From contig BNYG01000005.1 in assembly GCA_026000155.1 (NCBI GenBank), positions 1 to 64,000 on the forward strand: a stretch of 64,000 nt of DNA. The letters run 5' to 3'. The notes below the pieces were generated by a model that was not told the origin of the DNA, did no database searches, and worked only from the letters and a program-made list of their open reading frames with translations. The number at the start of each line of letters is the position of its first letter. Position 1 is the first letter of the stretch. A program made the translations under genes and the position numbers. Shown piece after piece: positions 26,745 through 36,751 of this stretch. This stretch comes from Bacteroidia bacterium (GTDB lineage Bacteria; Bacteroidota; Bacteroidia; Bacteroidales; Azobacteroidaceae).

Positions 26745-28961
26745 TCATTTCATGGTGATTTCCAGCAGTCCGCCTTCCATCAGGTCTTTGTGGGAGAAAA
26801 ACAAGGTATCCAAGTCTTTTCCGTTCAGTTTCGCCGATTGGACGTATTTGTTTTCCGGACTGTTGTTGGTGATACGGGCGGTAAATGTTTTTCCGTTTTC
26901 CAGATTTATTTTCACTTCGTCAAACAAGGGGCGTCCGATGGAATAATAAGGTACTCCGGGACAATAGGAATAGAATCCCATACTGTTCAACACATACCAG
27001 GCCGACATTTCCCCGCAATCTTCATTTCCCGACAAACCATTGGGATCGTCAAAATAAAGGGTTTGCAAAACCTGATCGACCAGCGCTTGTGTTTTTTCGG
27101 GTTGTCCTACCAAATTATAAAGATGGATGGTTTGGTGGCTGGGTTCATTGCCGTGGGCATATTGACCGATTAAACCGGAAATATCCGCCGAAACATTTTC
27201 TCCCGTCAGTTCGGAAGAAGTGGCAAACAAGGAATCCAATTTTTCGATGAAGATTTCCCGTCCGCCCATGATTTCCGCCAATCCGTCCACATCGTGGGGA
27301 ACAAACCAAGTCCATTGCCAGGCATTGCCTTCGCAATAATCGTCGTTGTTGTGGTCCGAACGGCGGGGATCGAAAGGAGTCCGCCAGGAACCGTCCGTCA
27401 TTTTTCCACGCATAAAACCGGTGGATGCATCGTAATAATTCCGGTAGTTTTTGCTTAATTCCGTAAAACGGACGTAATCGCTGTCTTTTCCCAAACCTTT
27501 CGCCAATTGGGCGATCAACCAATCATCGTACGCATATTCCAGTCCGCGTGCTACCGATTGCCGTTCCACGTCGGCAGGAATGTAGCCGATGGTGTTTTTA
27601 TACTGTTTGCCAATAGGCATCAAATTATGAAGTAATACTCCTCTGTCGATAGTCGGAGAGACATTCACCGTATCGTAGGATGAAGATTTGACAGCAGCCA
27701 GATAGGCTTTTTCCACGTCAAAATTCCGTTCTCCTTTTTCGTACGAATCCACAATGACCGGAACGGCATGGTAGCCGATCATACATCCGGTATAATTGGA
27801 AGCTAATTCCCACATGGGCAATAAACCGCCTTCATCCGATTTCCGTATCAACGAACGAATCATGGCCTGGTTGGCTTCCGAAGAGATGATGGTATTCAGC
27901 GGATGCAACGCACGAAAAGTATCCCATAAAGAGAAGATGGCATAATTGGTGTATTCCGCATCCTGCGCGATGGTATTTTCCATGGTGCGGTATCTTCCGT
28001 CCACATCCGAACTGACCACCGGTTCCAGCGCCGTGTGATAAAGCGCCGAATAGAAAATCGTACGGTCTTTTACGTTTTTGGTGGTAATTTCGATTTTTCC
28101 CAATTCTTTTTTCCAGGCATTTTGAGCAGCGGTTTTTACCTTGTCAAAATCCCAGTCGGCGATTTCCGTCCGGAGATTGTTTTTGGCGCCTTCTTCATCG
28201 ACAAACGAAATGCCGACTTTTGCCGATATCTGTTTGCCTTTGTCGGTTTTCTTGAATTTCAGGGTTGCCTTGGCGTTATCCTCAATCGTATATTCAAAGG
28301 GTTCCGAGAATTGGGCGTAAAAAAAGACAAAACGGTTGGGCGCCCAGCCGTGGACTTGTTTCATGCCCTGTATTTCGTATTCGTTGATGACTTTCAGTTC
28401 GGAATGAGCCAATTGCCGGTTGTGAATGGTTCGTGCCAAATCAATGTATAATCCCGGGTTTTCACTTTCAGGGAACGTATAGCGGTGGAAACCGGCATGA
28501 GCCGTAGCCGTTAATTCCGCCTGGATAGCATAATCTTTTAAATATACCTTATAATATCCCGGAACGGCCTGTTCTTCTTCGTGGGAAAAAGCGGATCCGA
28601 AAGACGGTTTGTTATCGTCACCGTTCGGACCGACTAACTTCAATTCTTCGGTGTAAGGTAAAAAGAGGACATCGCCCAAATCGCCGATTCCTGTTCCGCT
28701 CAAATGGGTATGACTGAACCCGATTAAGCTATTGTCGTCGTAATGATAACCGGAACAAGCGTCCCAGCCGTTGGTGCGAGTATCGGGACTGAGTTGTACC
28801 AAACCGTGAGGAACGACAGCGCCGGGATAGGTATGACCGTGTCCGCCGGTTCCGATAAATGGGTTGACATAATTCAGATAAGTGGTTTCTTTCTCTGTGC
28901 AGGCTAAAAAAATGACAGACAAAGACAGTAAGACGATAGAAAAAATGTTTTTCCGTTTCAT
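26745..28961 (-). CDS. GH92-family exo-alpha-mannosidase lipoprotein (second copy)
   Basis: The 738 residues begin with a lipoprotein signal (Cys21 in FLACTEK) and the classical GH92 opening NPFIGTGGHGHTYPGAVVPHGLVQLSPDT. The catalytic region includes FSLWDTFRALHPL, and MSAWYVLNSMGFYSYCPGVPYY lies near the end. This version has all the usual motifs, unlike the divergent opening of the first GH92. It is the first gene of the minus-strand hydrolase group and is preceded by a -7 box at 29007-29014. Confidence 0.95.
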   Translation of the reverse strand: MKRKNIFSIVLLSLSVIFLACTEKETTYLNYVNPFIGTGGHGHTYPGAVVPHGLVQLSPDTRTNGWDACSGYHYDDNSLIGFSHTHLSGTGIGDLGDVLFLPYTEELKLVGPNGDDNKPSFGSAFSHEEEQAVPGYYKVYLKDYAIQAELTATAHAGFHRYTFPESENPGLYIDLARTIHNRQLAHSELKVINEYEIQGMKQVHGWAPNRFVFFYAQFSEPFEYTIEDNAKATLKFKKTDKGKQISAKVGISFVDEEGAKNNLRTEIADWDFDKVKTAAQNAWKKELGKIEITTKNVKDRTIFYSALYHTALEPVVSSDVDGRYRTMENTIAQDAEYTNYAIFSLWDTFRALHPLNTIISSEANQAMIRSLIRKSDEGGLLPMWELASNYTGCMIGYHAVPVIVDSYEKGERNFDVEKAYLAAVKSSSYDTVNVSPTIDRGVLLHNLMPIGKQYKNTIGYIPADVERQSVARGLEYAYDDWLIAQLAKGLGKDSDYVRFTELSKNYRNYYDASTGFMRGKMTDGSWRTPFDPRRSDHNNDDYCEGNAWQWTWFVPHDVDGLAEIMGGREIFIEKLDSLFATSSELTGENVSADISGLIGQYAHGNEPSHQTIHLYNLVGQPEKTQALVDQVLQTLYFDDPNGLSGNEDCGEMSAWYVLNSMGFYSYCPGVPYYSIGRPLFDEVKINLENGKTFTARITNNSPENKYVQSAKLNGKDLDTLFFSHKDLMEGGLLEITMK

Positions 28962-29321
28962 ATATGTGATATTAAATATTAAGATTATCCAAAATCAGAT
29001 TACTGGCAAATATACAACGAAGAAATTAATAATTAATTAATATTAAATTAAAATGAAATTAAATATAGATTAATAGAAAAATTTGTTTCCTGCTTTCACG
29101 ACAAACTCAAAATTTATTTTAATTAGGGGGTTAATTGAACTAAATTTAGATGCCTTTGCATTGACCAAACCTGAATTATATTTTAATAAAATTTCCCCTT
29201 ACAAACCGGAATTAATCCTATATTAAGATTATTTTAAGCAAAAGTATTTATATTTGGAAACTTTAAATACGAATACATGAATTATCTTAAATAAAATACT
29301 ATAAAAAATAATACAACTATT
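28962..29321. promoter_or_regulatory. Divergent AT-rich promoter region between the two hydrolase groups
   Basis: The 360 bases encode no protein I can support. TATATTTG occurs on the minus strand at 29007-29014, about 46 bases before the GH92 start, and on the plus strand at 29249-29256, about 66 bases before the GH2 start. No -33 TTTG is placed well for either. Regulators could bind between them to co-control both groups, but I see no clear operator. Confidence 0.55.
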
Positions 29322-32300
29322 ATGAATTTCCGAAGTAAAACACTTGTTCTCTTTTTCGCTTTATTATCCGCTGCATCGCTTTTTGCACAAAACGACCGGT
29401 TGGAATATAAAGAAACATTTGCCCCTTCCGAGGGCTATATCAGCAAAGTGGAAAAACCTTTGCGAAAAGAAATTTGCCTCAACGGCCGCTGGGATTTCCA
29501 GGCGGTGGAACTTCCGTCAAGCTATCAGCAAGGGAAAGGCATTGCTCCCGAATTGCCTTTGCCGCAGGCTAATAAATGGGACAACGTTAAAATTAAAATT
29601 CCATCTCCCTGGAATATCAATGCTTTTGCCAACCGGAATCTGGAAGGTCCCGACCATCGCAACTATCCTTCTTATCCCAAAGAATGGGAAAACGTGAAAA
29701 TGGCGTGGATGAAAAAGACCGTCACCGTTCCTGCCGATTGGAATAACGACAAAATCGTGCTGCATTTCGAAGCGGTATCCGGACAAACGCAAGTCTATGT
29801 CAACGGACAAAAAGCGGCGGAAAACTTTGATTTGTTCCTTCCGTTCGATGCAGATATTACAAGTTTGGTGAAACCGGGCGAAACCGCGGAGATCTTGGTC
29901 GGCGTTCGCAGTCAGCAACTTTTTGAAGATAATTCCACCAAAGGAAGGCGCATTGTGCCCGCCGGTTCGATGTGGGGATATTTGGTCAATGGTATCTGGC
30001 AGGATGTTTATCTGCTTGCCATTCCCAAAATCAATATCAGCAATGTGTTTATCAAACCTTTGGTTTCCAAAAATGTATTGGAATTGGATATTACAATTGA
30101 AAATACAACCAACAAGGAAGAAACGCTTACTTTGGGCGGTGACATCCGAAAATGGTTGAACAAAGCCGGAACAGATATTCATTCGGCACCGGTTCCGAAT
30201 TGGGATTTAGCCGCATCTGCATCTTTCAATATTCCGGCACAAAAACTGCAAGTGAAATCGGGAATTACGCAAACAACTATTCAAATTCCTGTTAAAGAAG
30301 GAGAACTGGATTATTGGACACCCGAATTTCCAAATCTGTATGGTTTAATTCTACAATTAAAACCTGCCAAAAGTCAAATGGTTCAAAGTGTTGACACAAA
30401 ATATGAACGTTTCGGCTGGCGCGAATGGACTTTCAACGGCGCCAAACAATTATTGAACGGTAAAGAATATCAATTGAAAGGCGATTCATGGCATTTCATG
30501 GGCGTTCCGCAATTGACCCGCCGGTACGCTTATGCGTGGTTTACCGCTTTGAAAGACGCCAACGCCAATGCTGTTCGTCCGCATGCACAAATTTATCCCC
30601 GCTTCTATTTCGATGTAGCCGATGAAATGGGTATTTGTATTTTGGCCGAAACGGCCAACTGGGCCAGCGACGGCGGTCCGAAAATGGATTCCCCGCTTTT
30701 CTGGGAAAATTCCAAAGACCACCTGAAACGAATGGTGCTTCGCGACCGCAATCACCCGGCTGTTTTCGGATGGAGCATCAGCAACGAAAACAAACCGGTG
30801 ATTCTGAATGTGTTTAACAAACCCGAATGGATGGTGTTTCAGAAACAGGCTTGGGTAGATTGGCGCGATATTGTCAGGGAAAACGACCCGACTCGTCCAT
30901 GGATTTCCGCCGATGGCGAAGACGACGGCGACGGCATCCTGCCCACCACCGTCGGACACTACGGCGATGAAAATTCACTGAAACATTGGGCAGGAAACGG
31001 CAAACCGTGGGGTGTCGGCGAAACGAGCATGGCCTATTACGGTACGCCCGAACAAGTCTCTAAATTCAACGGCGAACGTGCCTACGAATCAATGGAAGGT
31101 CGTATGGAAGGCTTGGCTTACGAATGTTACAGGTTGATTACGCAACAACGCAATGCCGGCGCTTCGTATGTTTCCGTTTTCAACATCGCCTGGTACGGAC
31201 TCCAACCCTTACCTTTCGGCAAACGCGATTTGACAACGCCTCCCAGTTTAAACGACGGTATTCATTTCGGAGAATACAAAGAAGGTCTGCCGGGCATTCA
31301 ACCCGAGCGCATGGGACCGTATTGCTCGACTTTAAATCCGGGATACGACCCCACCCTGCCGCTCTATCGCACTTGGCCCATGTTTGACGCCATCAAAGCC
31401 GCCAATGCAGGAACAACACCCGCCTGGTCGAAATGGGCAACAATGCCGGTGAAATCTGCACCTGTCCAATCGACTTCTGCCGAAAAAAATTACAATACCA
31501 TTCTTTTTATAGGCGAAAAGGATAGTCCTGTCAAACAACTTTTTGAAAATCATAGCATTGCTTTTACAACCAATGCAAAATCAGTCGGCAATGCCTTGTT
31601 GATTTTAGACGGCAATTATCTTCCTACGGCCAAAGAAACGGCTTTGATTAAGGAATATAGCGCCAAAGGAGTCGATATCTGGATTTGGGCGCCCACTCCG
31701 GCAAGCATAGCCAACTATCAATCGTTCCTGCCGGATGAATTGATTTTGAAACCGCGTACCGCTTCTTCTTTCATTCCCGAACAAAAATCGTGGTTGAAAA
31801 ACACAGTCAATTCCGATTTTTATTTCTGTGAAATACAAACCAATGAGGCTTCCCAATACGGAATGACCGGCGATTTTGTAACGGAAGGCGAAATATTGTT
31901 AAATGCCTGCAATACCGATTGGCGGAAGTGGAACAAACGGGCGGAAGAATTGAAAACCGCTTCGGTATTAAGGAGTGAAAATGAAGCGCACGGTCCGGAT
32001 GCTGTATTTGTAAAATATCCGACACACGGTTCTACATTCTATATCAGTACTCTCAATAATTTTACCGCTTCCGAAAAAGGATACAATACCTTAGAGAAAA
32101 TACTGAAAGTCGCAGGAATTCCTACCGGCAATAAACAACTTGCCAAGTCATTGATTGATGCACAAGGAGAGGTACAATTATCCAATTTATTGGTAAACAA
32201 TCAGGACAACCGGAATAATTACAGCTTGTGGGTATATAGTCCGCGTCCTTTGGACGACCTGTTGATTGAGCCTGATATGCCGAAGCTGGATATGGTTGTC

Positions 32301-32492
32301 AACGGAAGAGCAGACATCCGGCTGAACAGCAAAAAATTGGAATCGCTCAAGGAAATCCCTTTGAAACAGGGATGGAACCAATTGATTATATCCCTTCCAA
32401 ACAATGCCGGGGTTTCCACTATTCAATTTGTCTGTGCAAATCATCCGGAATTTATCAAACAATTACAAACATCGTTAAATGAATCAAAGTAA
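29322..32492 (+). CDS. Exported GH2-family glycosidase
   Basis: The 1056 residues have a signal peptide (MNFRSKTLVLFFALLSAASLFAQ), then GH2 sandwich, immunoglobulin-like and TIM-barrel domains. The acid/base Glu is near 488 (GWSISNENKP) and the nucleophile Glu near 566 (GVGETSMAYYG). The C-terminal part of about 380 residues includes a Rossmann-like or GATase-like piece and a beta domain. It is a longer paralogue of the GH2 at 17297. The family acts on beta-galactosides, beta-glucuronides or related sugars; specificity cannot be read here. It is the first gene of the plus-strand group. Confidence 0.92.
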   Translation: MNFRSKTLVLFFALLSAASLFAQNDRLEYKETFAPSEGYISKVEKPLRKEICLNGRWDFQAVELPSSYQQGKGIAPELPLPQANKWDNVKIKIPSPWNINAFANRNLEGPDHRNYPSYPKEWENVKMAWMKKTVTVPADWNNDKIVLHFEAVSGQTQVYVNGQKAAENFDLFLPFDADITSLVKPGETAEILVGVRSQQLFEDNSTKGRRIVPAGSMWGYLVNGIWQDVYLLAIPKINISNVFIKPLVSKNVLELDITIENTTNKEETLTLGGDIRKWLNKAGTDIHSAPVPNWDLAASASFNIPAQKLQVKSGITQTTIQIPVKEGELDYWTPEFPNLYGLILQLKPAKSQMVQSVDTKYERFGWREWTFNGAKQLLNGKEYQLKGDSWHFMGVPQLTRRYAYAWFTALKDANANAVRPHAQIYPRFYFDVADEMGICILAETANWASDGGPKMDSPLFWENSKDHLKRMVLRDRNHPAVFGWSISNENKPVILNVFNKPEWMVFQKQAWVDWRDIVRENDPTRPWISADGEDDGDGILPTTVGHYGDENSLKHWAGNGKPWGVGETSMAYYGTPEQVSKFNGERAYESMEGRMEGLAYECYRLITQQRNAGASYVSVFNIAWYGLQPLPFGKRDLTTPPSLNDGIHFGEYKEGLPGIQPERMGPYCSTLNPGYDPTLPLYRTWPMFDAIKAANAGTTPAWSKWATMPVKSAPVQSTSAEKNYNTILFIGEKDSPVKQLFENHSIAFTTNAKSVGNALLILDGNYLPTAKETALIKEYSAKGVDIWIWAPTPASIANYQSFLPDELILKPRTASSFIPEQKSWLKNTVNSDFYFCEIQTNEASQYGMTGDFVTEGEILLNACNTDWRKWNKRAEELKTASVLRSENEAHGPDAVFVKYPTHGSTFYISTLNNFTASEKGYNTLEKILKVAGIPTGNKQLAKSLIDAQGEVQLSNLLVNNQDNRNNYSLWVYSPRPLDDLLIEPDMPKLDMVVNGRADIRLNSKKLESLKEIPLKQGWNQLIISLPNNAGVSTIQFVCANHPEFIKQLQTSLNESK

Positions 32493-32597
32493 TGGAACGC
32501 GGATGACACAGATAACACGGATTTACGCTGATTCCCCTTCGGGAATAATATAAAAAATCCGCGCTAATCCGCGTCATCTGTGTCATCCGCGTTCCAT
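32492..32597. repeat. Palindromic repeat family C, full copy
   Basis: It begins ATGGAACGCGGATGACACAG and ends with the complement of that arm, around a small CCCCTTCGGG hairpin. It lies between two genes read in the same direction and overlaps the GH2 stop codon. Confidence 0.9.
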
Positions 32598-32621
32598 TGT
32601 ACGCTTAAGAATAGCAACACC

Positions 32622-34307
32622 ATGAAAAATATCGCATTAATAATCTTTTCCCTGTTCTGCTTTTGGAACAGCCAGGCGCAATCCATCGTATCGAATCCGA
32701 TGGATTTGAACTACCGTTTTCAATTTGAAGATCCGAGTTACCGCGAAGCAGCCGATCCGGTTTGTGAATATTTCAAAGGAAAATACTACCTTTTCGCCTC
32801 CCATTCGGGCGGTTATTGGAGTTCACCGGACTTAAAAGCCTGGAAATATATCCCTTGTCAGTCCATTGCCGAATTAAATAATTATGCACCCAGTATTTTA
32901 ATACGGAACGATTCCCTCTATTTTGTGGCTTCCGGTTCAAGTATTTACCGTACCGCCAACCCGGATGTAGATGCTTGGGAAAGATTAGACACGAAACTCC
33001 GCTTGATTGACAAAAGTACCGACCCTTACACCGATCCGGATTTGTTTCAGGACGATAATGGAAAAGTATATTTCTATTGGGGATGTAACGACAAAAAGCC
33101 TATCTACGGCGTGGAAGTCAATCCTTTGGACGGTTTTGCTCCTGTCGGTGAACCGGTTATGTTGATTACTCACAATCAGGACAAATACGGATGGGAAGTG
33201 CAGGGCGAAAATAATGAGTTGGGCACACCCGGTTGGAACGAAGGTCCCGCCCTGTTGAAACACAACGGAAAATATTATTTGCAATATGCTTCTCCGGGTA
33301 CGCAATATCGCATTTATGGAGACGGTGTTTATGTGGCTGACAATCCTTTAGGTCCTTATACCTACATGAAAAATTCGCCGTTTTCTTTCAAACCCGGCGG
33401 ATTTATCGGAGGAGCCGGTCACGGACATACATTCAAAGATAAATACGGCAACTATTGGCATGTCGCCACGATGAAAATATCGCAACGCCACATGTTTGAA
33501 CGGCGCTTGGGACTTTTCCCGGTTTATATCACCGCAGACGGCACCTTCAAGGAACATACGGTTTGGACGGATTATCCGTTCACGATTCCCGGCAAAAAAA
33601 TAGATTTTGAGAAGAATGACCTTTCCACCGGTTGGAACTTGCTTTCGTATGATAAACCGGTCTTGGCATCCTCTTTCCAATTGGGATTTTTGCCCTCGTA
33701 TGCCGTCAATGAGAAAGTAGAAAACTGGTGGTCGGCACAAACCGGAAAACCCGGCGAATGGTTGCAGGTGGATTTGAAAAAGAAGCAGGAAATCCGCGCT
33801 ATTCAGGTCAATTTTGCCGATCAGGATTTTACCATCCATGCGCCCCATCCTTTGTTTGTTTATCAATACAAAATCGAAGCTTCCGATGACGGCGAAAAAT
33901 GGGAAACCATCGTGGATAAAACACACAACACGAAAGATGCCGTTCATGAACTGGTAGTATTGAAAAAAGCCGTCAAAGCGCGTTATTTGCGGATTACCAA
34001 TACCAAAGAACTGCCGGGCAAATTTTCACTTTACGGTTTCCGGGTATTTGGAAAAGGCAAAGGCGATTTGCCGCAACAGGTGACAGGCGTAAACGTAAAA
34101 CGCAATCCGGATGATCCGAGAAGATTTGCTATTTCTTGGAACAGACAAAAACAGGCAGACGGATACATCATCCATGTACGCGGAGAAAAAGATCAATTGT
34201 TGAATGTCATCATGGTTCATGACAACCGGTATGAAGGCGGATGGTTTAGCCAAGATTCCAATTATTCTTTTACCGTTGAGGCATTCAATGAAAACGGAAT
34301 AAAATAA
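32622..34307 (+). CDS. Exported GH43-like glycosidase with discoidin and fibronectin-like domains
   Basis: The 561 residues run from the ATG of the signal peptide MKNIALIIFSLFCFWNSQAQ; the frame extending upstream lies in the repeat. A GH43-type propeller (about 20-325) shows ADPVCEYFKGKYYLF, DPYTDPDLFQDDNGKVYFYWG and NEGPALLKHNGKYYLQY, giving base, pKa-modulator and acid in order. An F5/8 type C (discoidin) domain (about 340-475) and a fibronectin III-like domain follow, probably for carbohydrate binding. The stop overlaps the next gene's first possible start (TAATG). Confidence 0.87.
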   Translation: MKNIALIIFSLFCFWNSQAQSIVSNPMDLNYRFQFEDPSYREAADPVCEYFKGKYYLFASHSGGYWSSPDLKAWKYIPCQSIAELNNYAPSILIRNDSLYFVASGSSIYRTANPDVDAWERLDTKLRLIDKSTDPYTDPDLFQDDNGKVYFYWGCNDKKPIYGVEVNPLDGFAPVGEPVMLITHNQDKYGWEVQGENNELGTPGWNEGPALLKHNGKYYLQYASPGTQYRIYGDGVYVADNPLGPYTYMKNSPFSFKPGGFIGGAGHGHTFKDKYGNYWHVATMKISQRHMFERRLGLFPVYITADGTFKEHTVWTDYPFTIPGKKIDFEKNDLSTGWNLLSYDKPVLASSFQLGFLPSYAVNEKVENWWSAQTGKPGEWLQVDLKKKQEIRAIQVNFADQDFTIHAPHPLFVYQYKIEASDDGEKWETIVDKTHNTKDAVHELVVLKKAVKARYLRITNTKELPGKFSLYGFRVFGKGKGDLPQQVTGVNVKRNPDDPRRFAISWNRQKQADGYIIHVRGEKDQLLNVIMVHDNRYEGGWFSQDSNYSFTVEAFNENGIK

Positions 34308-34312
34308 TGCAC

Positions 34313-36727
34313 ATGAAAAAGTTAATAGGTTTATTTATTGGTTTATTATTCGTTTTGCCAAGCGCTGAAGTGCAGGCGCAAAATGAATTTCCTGCCGAGC
34401 TGCAAGAACTGATCTCTAAATATTATGGAGAATGGAACAACAGTGATTATCCCGGATTAGCCGGCAATAACCGCATTCCCAATACGGCTTTGCTGGGGAA
34501 TGGCGATATCGGCGTAGTGTCGGGCGGAGATAAAAAATCGAAAACGTTTTATATCTCCAAAGGTGATTTTTGGACCTATAACGGTTCTCCGGTTCCGATT
34601 GGAGGCATTACCATTCACTCCTCAAAAGCAATATTGGAGAATACCGGCAACTCATTGCATGAAATACAGGATATTCTCCATGCGGAAGTACGTACTGAAT
34701 TTCAATCAGGTGCTATCAAATTGGATATGCGTACTTTTGCGGCAGCGACAAAAAATATTGTTATTATTGAGATGACTTCCAAAAGCGAAGAAGCCGTTGA
34801 GCTGGCTGCTACCCTATGGGCGAAAGCGGACAAATCCAATTATCCGGTTACAGCAACATGGGATGCCAATAGCGCAACCGTAACCCGGAAAACACCCAAT
34901 ACCTATACATCCAATAAAAATTCCCATTCCTCCCAAGCGGCGATGGTTGCCAAATTGGATGGTGTGGTTTATACCACGCGGCAAGGCGAAAACAATGGGG
35001 AAGTGGATTTGGTTTTCACCATTGCTCCGGGACAAACCGTATATGCAATCGTGGCGATAGGCGGCGGAGGCAGAACGTATGATTATCAGAATAATCTATT
35101 GACTGAAGATCCGGTTGCACAGGCTACCGACCTGCTTGCTTCGACTACAAGCGAAAACGGCATACAAATTTTATTGAATAATCATCAAACATGGTGGAAA
35201 AACTATTGGCTCAATTCGTACATTTTGTTAGATACCAAGGATGCCCAGCTCAATACCTTGATGAAATATTATTATGCGGCTCAATATGCCTTGGGTTGCA
35301 ATATCCGGGAAGGGAAAGTAGCGCCGGGTTTGTACGGCTTGTGGCACGTAACAGACGATCCGTCCTGGAAATCGGACTATCATCTCAATTACAATTTTAT
35401 TTCTACTTTCTATGGCGTCAACACCAGTAACCGGGTAGAACAGGGACTTCCGGCGATAGAAGCTATTTTGCAATATATCCCCCAGGGAAAAATCAACGCT
35501 TCCACTCCCAGCGAGTTACGCAAAGTACGTGCCGATTTTGTAAACCAAAAAATTGCGAAAGGCGATATTGACGCTCAAACCGGTATTTCCAATGCGGTTT
35601 TATATCCGGTAGGAATCGGTCCCTGGGGAATGACCTTGGACAACGGCTATCACAACGAAGCTTTGAATGCCTCTTTCAGTGCTTATCCGTTGATTGAATA
35701 TTATAATTATACGAAAGATGAAACTTTCCTGAGAGATGTTTTGTACGACTACCTGAAATTATGCGTAGGCTTCTATGAAGCTTGGCTGGAAGAAGAAGAC
35801 GGGAAACAAGTCCTTTATGCCGGTTATAACGAAGGTTCTTGGGCAATCAATCCCGCGGTGGAACTATCCGTACTCAAAAGCGCCTTGCAAAATCTGATTG
35901 CGGCAAGCGAGGTATTAAAAATAGACGCTGACAAACGGTCGCATTGGCAAACTATTTTGGATCATTTGGCTGCTCAACCGACCGCCACCTATCAAAACAA
36001 ATCAGTCTATACATTGGCGGAAAAAGAATGGACCAACAATAACTGGCAAGCCATAACGAATCCTGTACCGGGCGACGGCAATATTATCCCGATGGAATCG
36101 GTCATTCCGGGCGAACAAATGGGTTATTATTCTCCGGGCGAACAATTGGAAGTAGCGAAGAATACGATTGATGTCTTTTCCGGTCGCGGCGCCTGGAGTC
36201 AAAGCAATAACTTTCCGAAAATTTTCCCGGTCGCGGTCAATACACGTTATCCGGTACAAACGATTATCACGAATCTGGCAAGCACCATCAACAGCAAGAT
36301 GAAGGCGAACCTGATGATTGAAGACAATACGCACGGAATCGAAAAAGCCGGATCCACCGAAGCAATCAATAATATGATGTTGCTCAGTGACCGGAATGTC
36401 GTTACCGTATTTCCGGGCTGGGTAAATAAAGATGCCAAATTTGTCCGCTTACGCGAAAAAGGCGCTTTTGTCATTTCTTCCGAATACAGCGCAGCAGCGA
36501 AAGGAGTGGTGTATGTCGATGTGGTGAGTGAAGCAGGTCAGCCTTTTACGATTGCTTCGCCTTGGGCGGAAGGAATTACTGTGATAGATAAAAACGGCAA
36601 CAAAGTGCAGGCAAAGAAAGGAACCGCCCCCAACCATCCGCAGGAAACCATTTACACTTTCAATACGGAAGCCGGTGGAAGCTATCATATCATTAAATGG
36701 GAAAAGTCATTGTATCTTAAATCATAG
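34313..36727 (+). CDS. Exported glycosidase-like protein, probable six-hairpin fold
   Basis: The 804 residues run from the ATG of MKKLIGLFIGLLFVLPSAEVQAQ; an ATG at 34307 is also possible. The N-terminal part has IPNTALLGNGDIGVVSGG and FYISKGDFW. The central part has helical repeats (EIL-QYI, YHNEALNASFSAYPLIEYYNY, FYEAWLEEEDG), as in (alpha/alpha)6 enzymes of the GH65/GH95 type, and the C-terminal part is beta-rich. Length and layout fit that superfamily, but I do not recognise the family with certainty. It lies within the hydrolase operon. Confidence 0.6.
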   Translation: MKKLIGLFIGLLFVLPSAEVQAQNEFPAELQELISKYYGEWNNSDYPGLAGNNRIPNTALLGNGDIGVVSGGDKKSKTFYISKGDFWTYNGSPVPIGGITIHSSKAILENTGNSLHEIQDILHAEVRTEFQSGAIKLDMRTFAAATKNIVIIEMTSKSEEAVELAATLWAKADKSNYPVTATWDANSATVTRKTPNTYTSNKNSHSSQAAMVAKLDGVVYTTRQGENNGEVDLVFTIAPGQTVYAIVAIGGGGRTYDYQNNLLTEDPVAQATDLLASTTSENGIQILLNNHQTWWKNYWLNSYILLDTKDAQLNTLMKYYYAAQYALGCNIREGKVAPGLYGLWHVTDDPSWKSDYHLNYNFISTFYGVNTSNRVEQGLPAIEAILQYIPQGKINASTPSELRKVRADFVNQKIAKGDIDAQTGISNAVLYPVGIGPWGMTLDNGYHNEALNASFSAYPLIEYYNYTKDETFLRDVLYDYLKLCVGFYEAWLEEEDGKQVLYAGYNEGSWAINPAVELSVLKSALQNLIAASEVLKIDADKRSHWQTILDHLAAQPTATYQNKSVYTLAEKEWTNNNWQAITNPVPGDGNIIPMESVIPGEQMGYYSPGEQLEVAKNTIDVFSGRGAWSQSNNFPKIFPVAVNTRYPVQTIITNLASTINSKMKANLMIEDNTHGIEKAGSTEAINNMMLLSDRNVVTVFPGWVNKDAKFVRLREKGAFVISSEYSAAAKGVVYVDVVSEAGQPFTIASPWAEGITVIDKNGNKVQAKKGTAPNHPQETIYTFNTEAGGSYHIIKWEKSLYLKS

Positions 36728-36751
36728 CACACAAACACAATTGATCATCGT

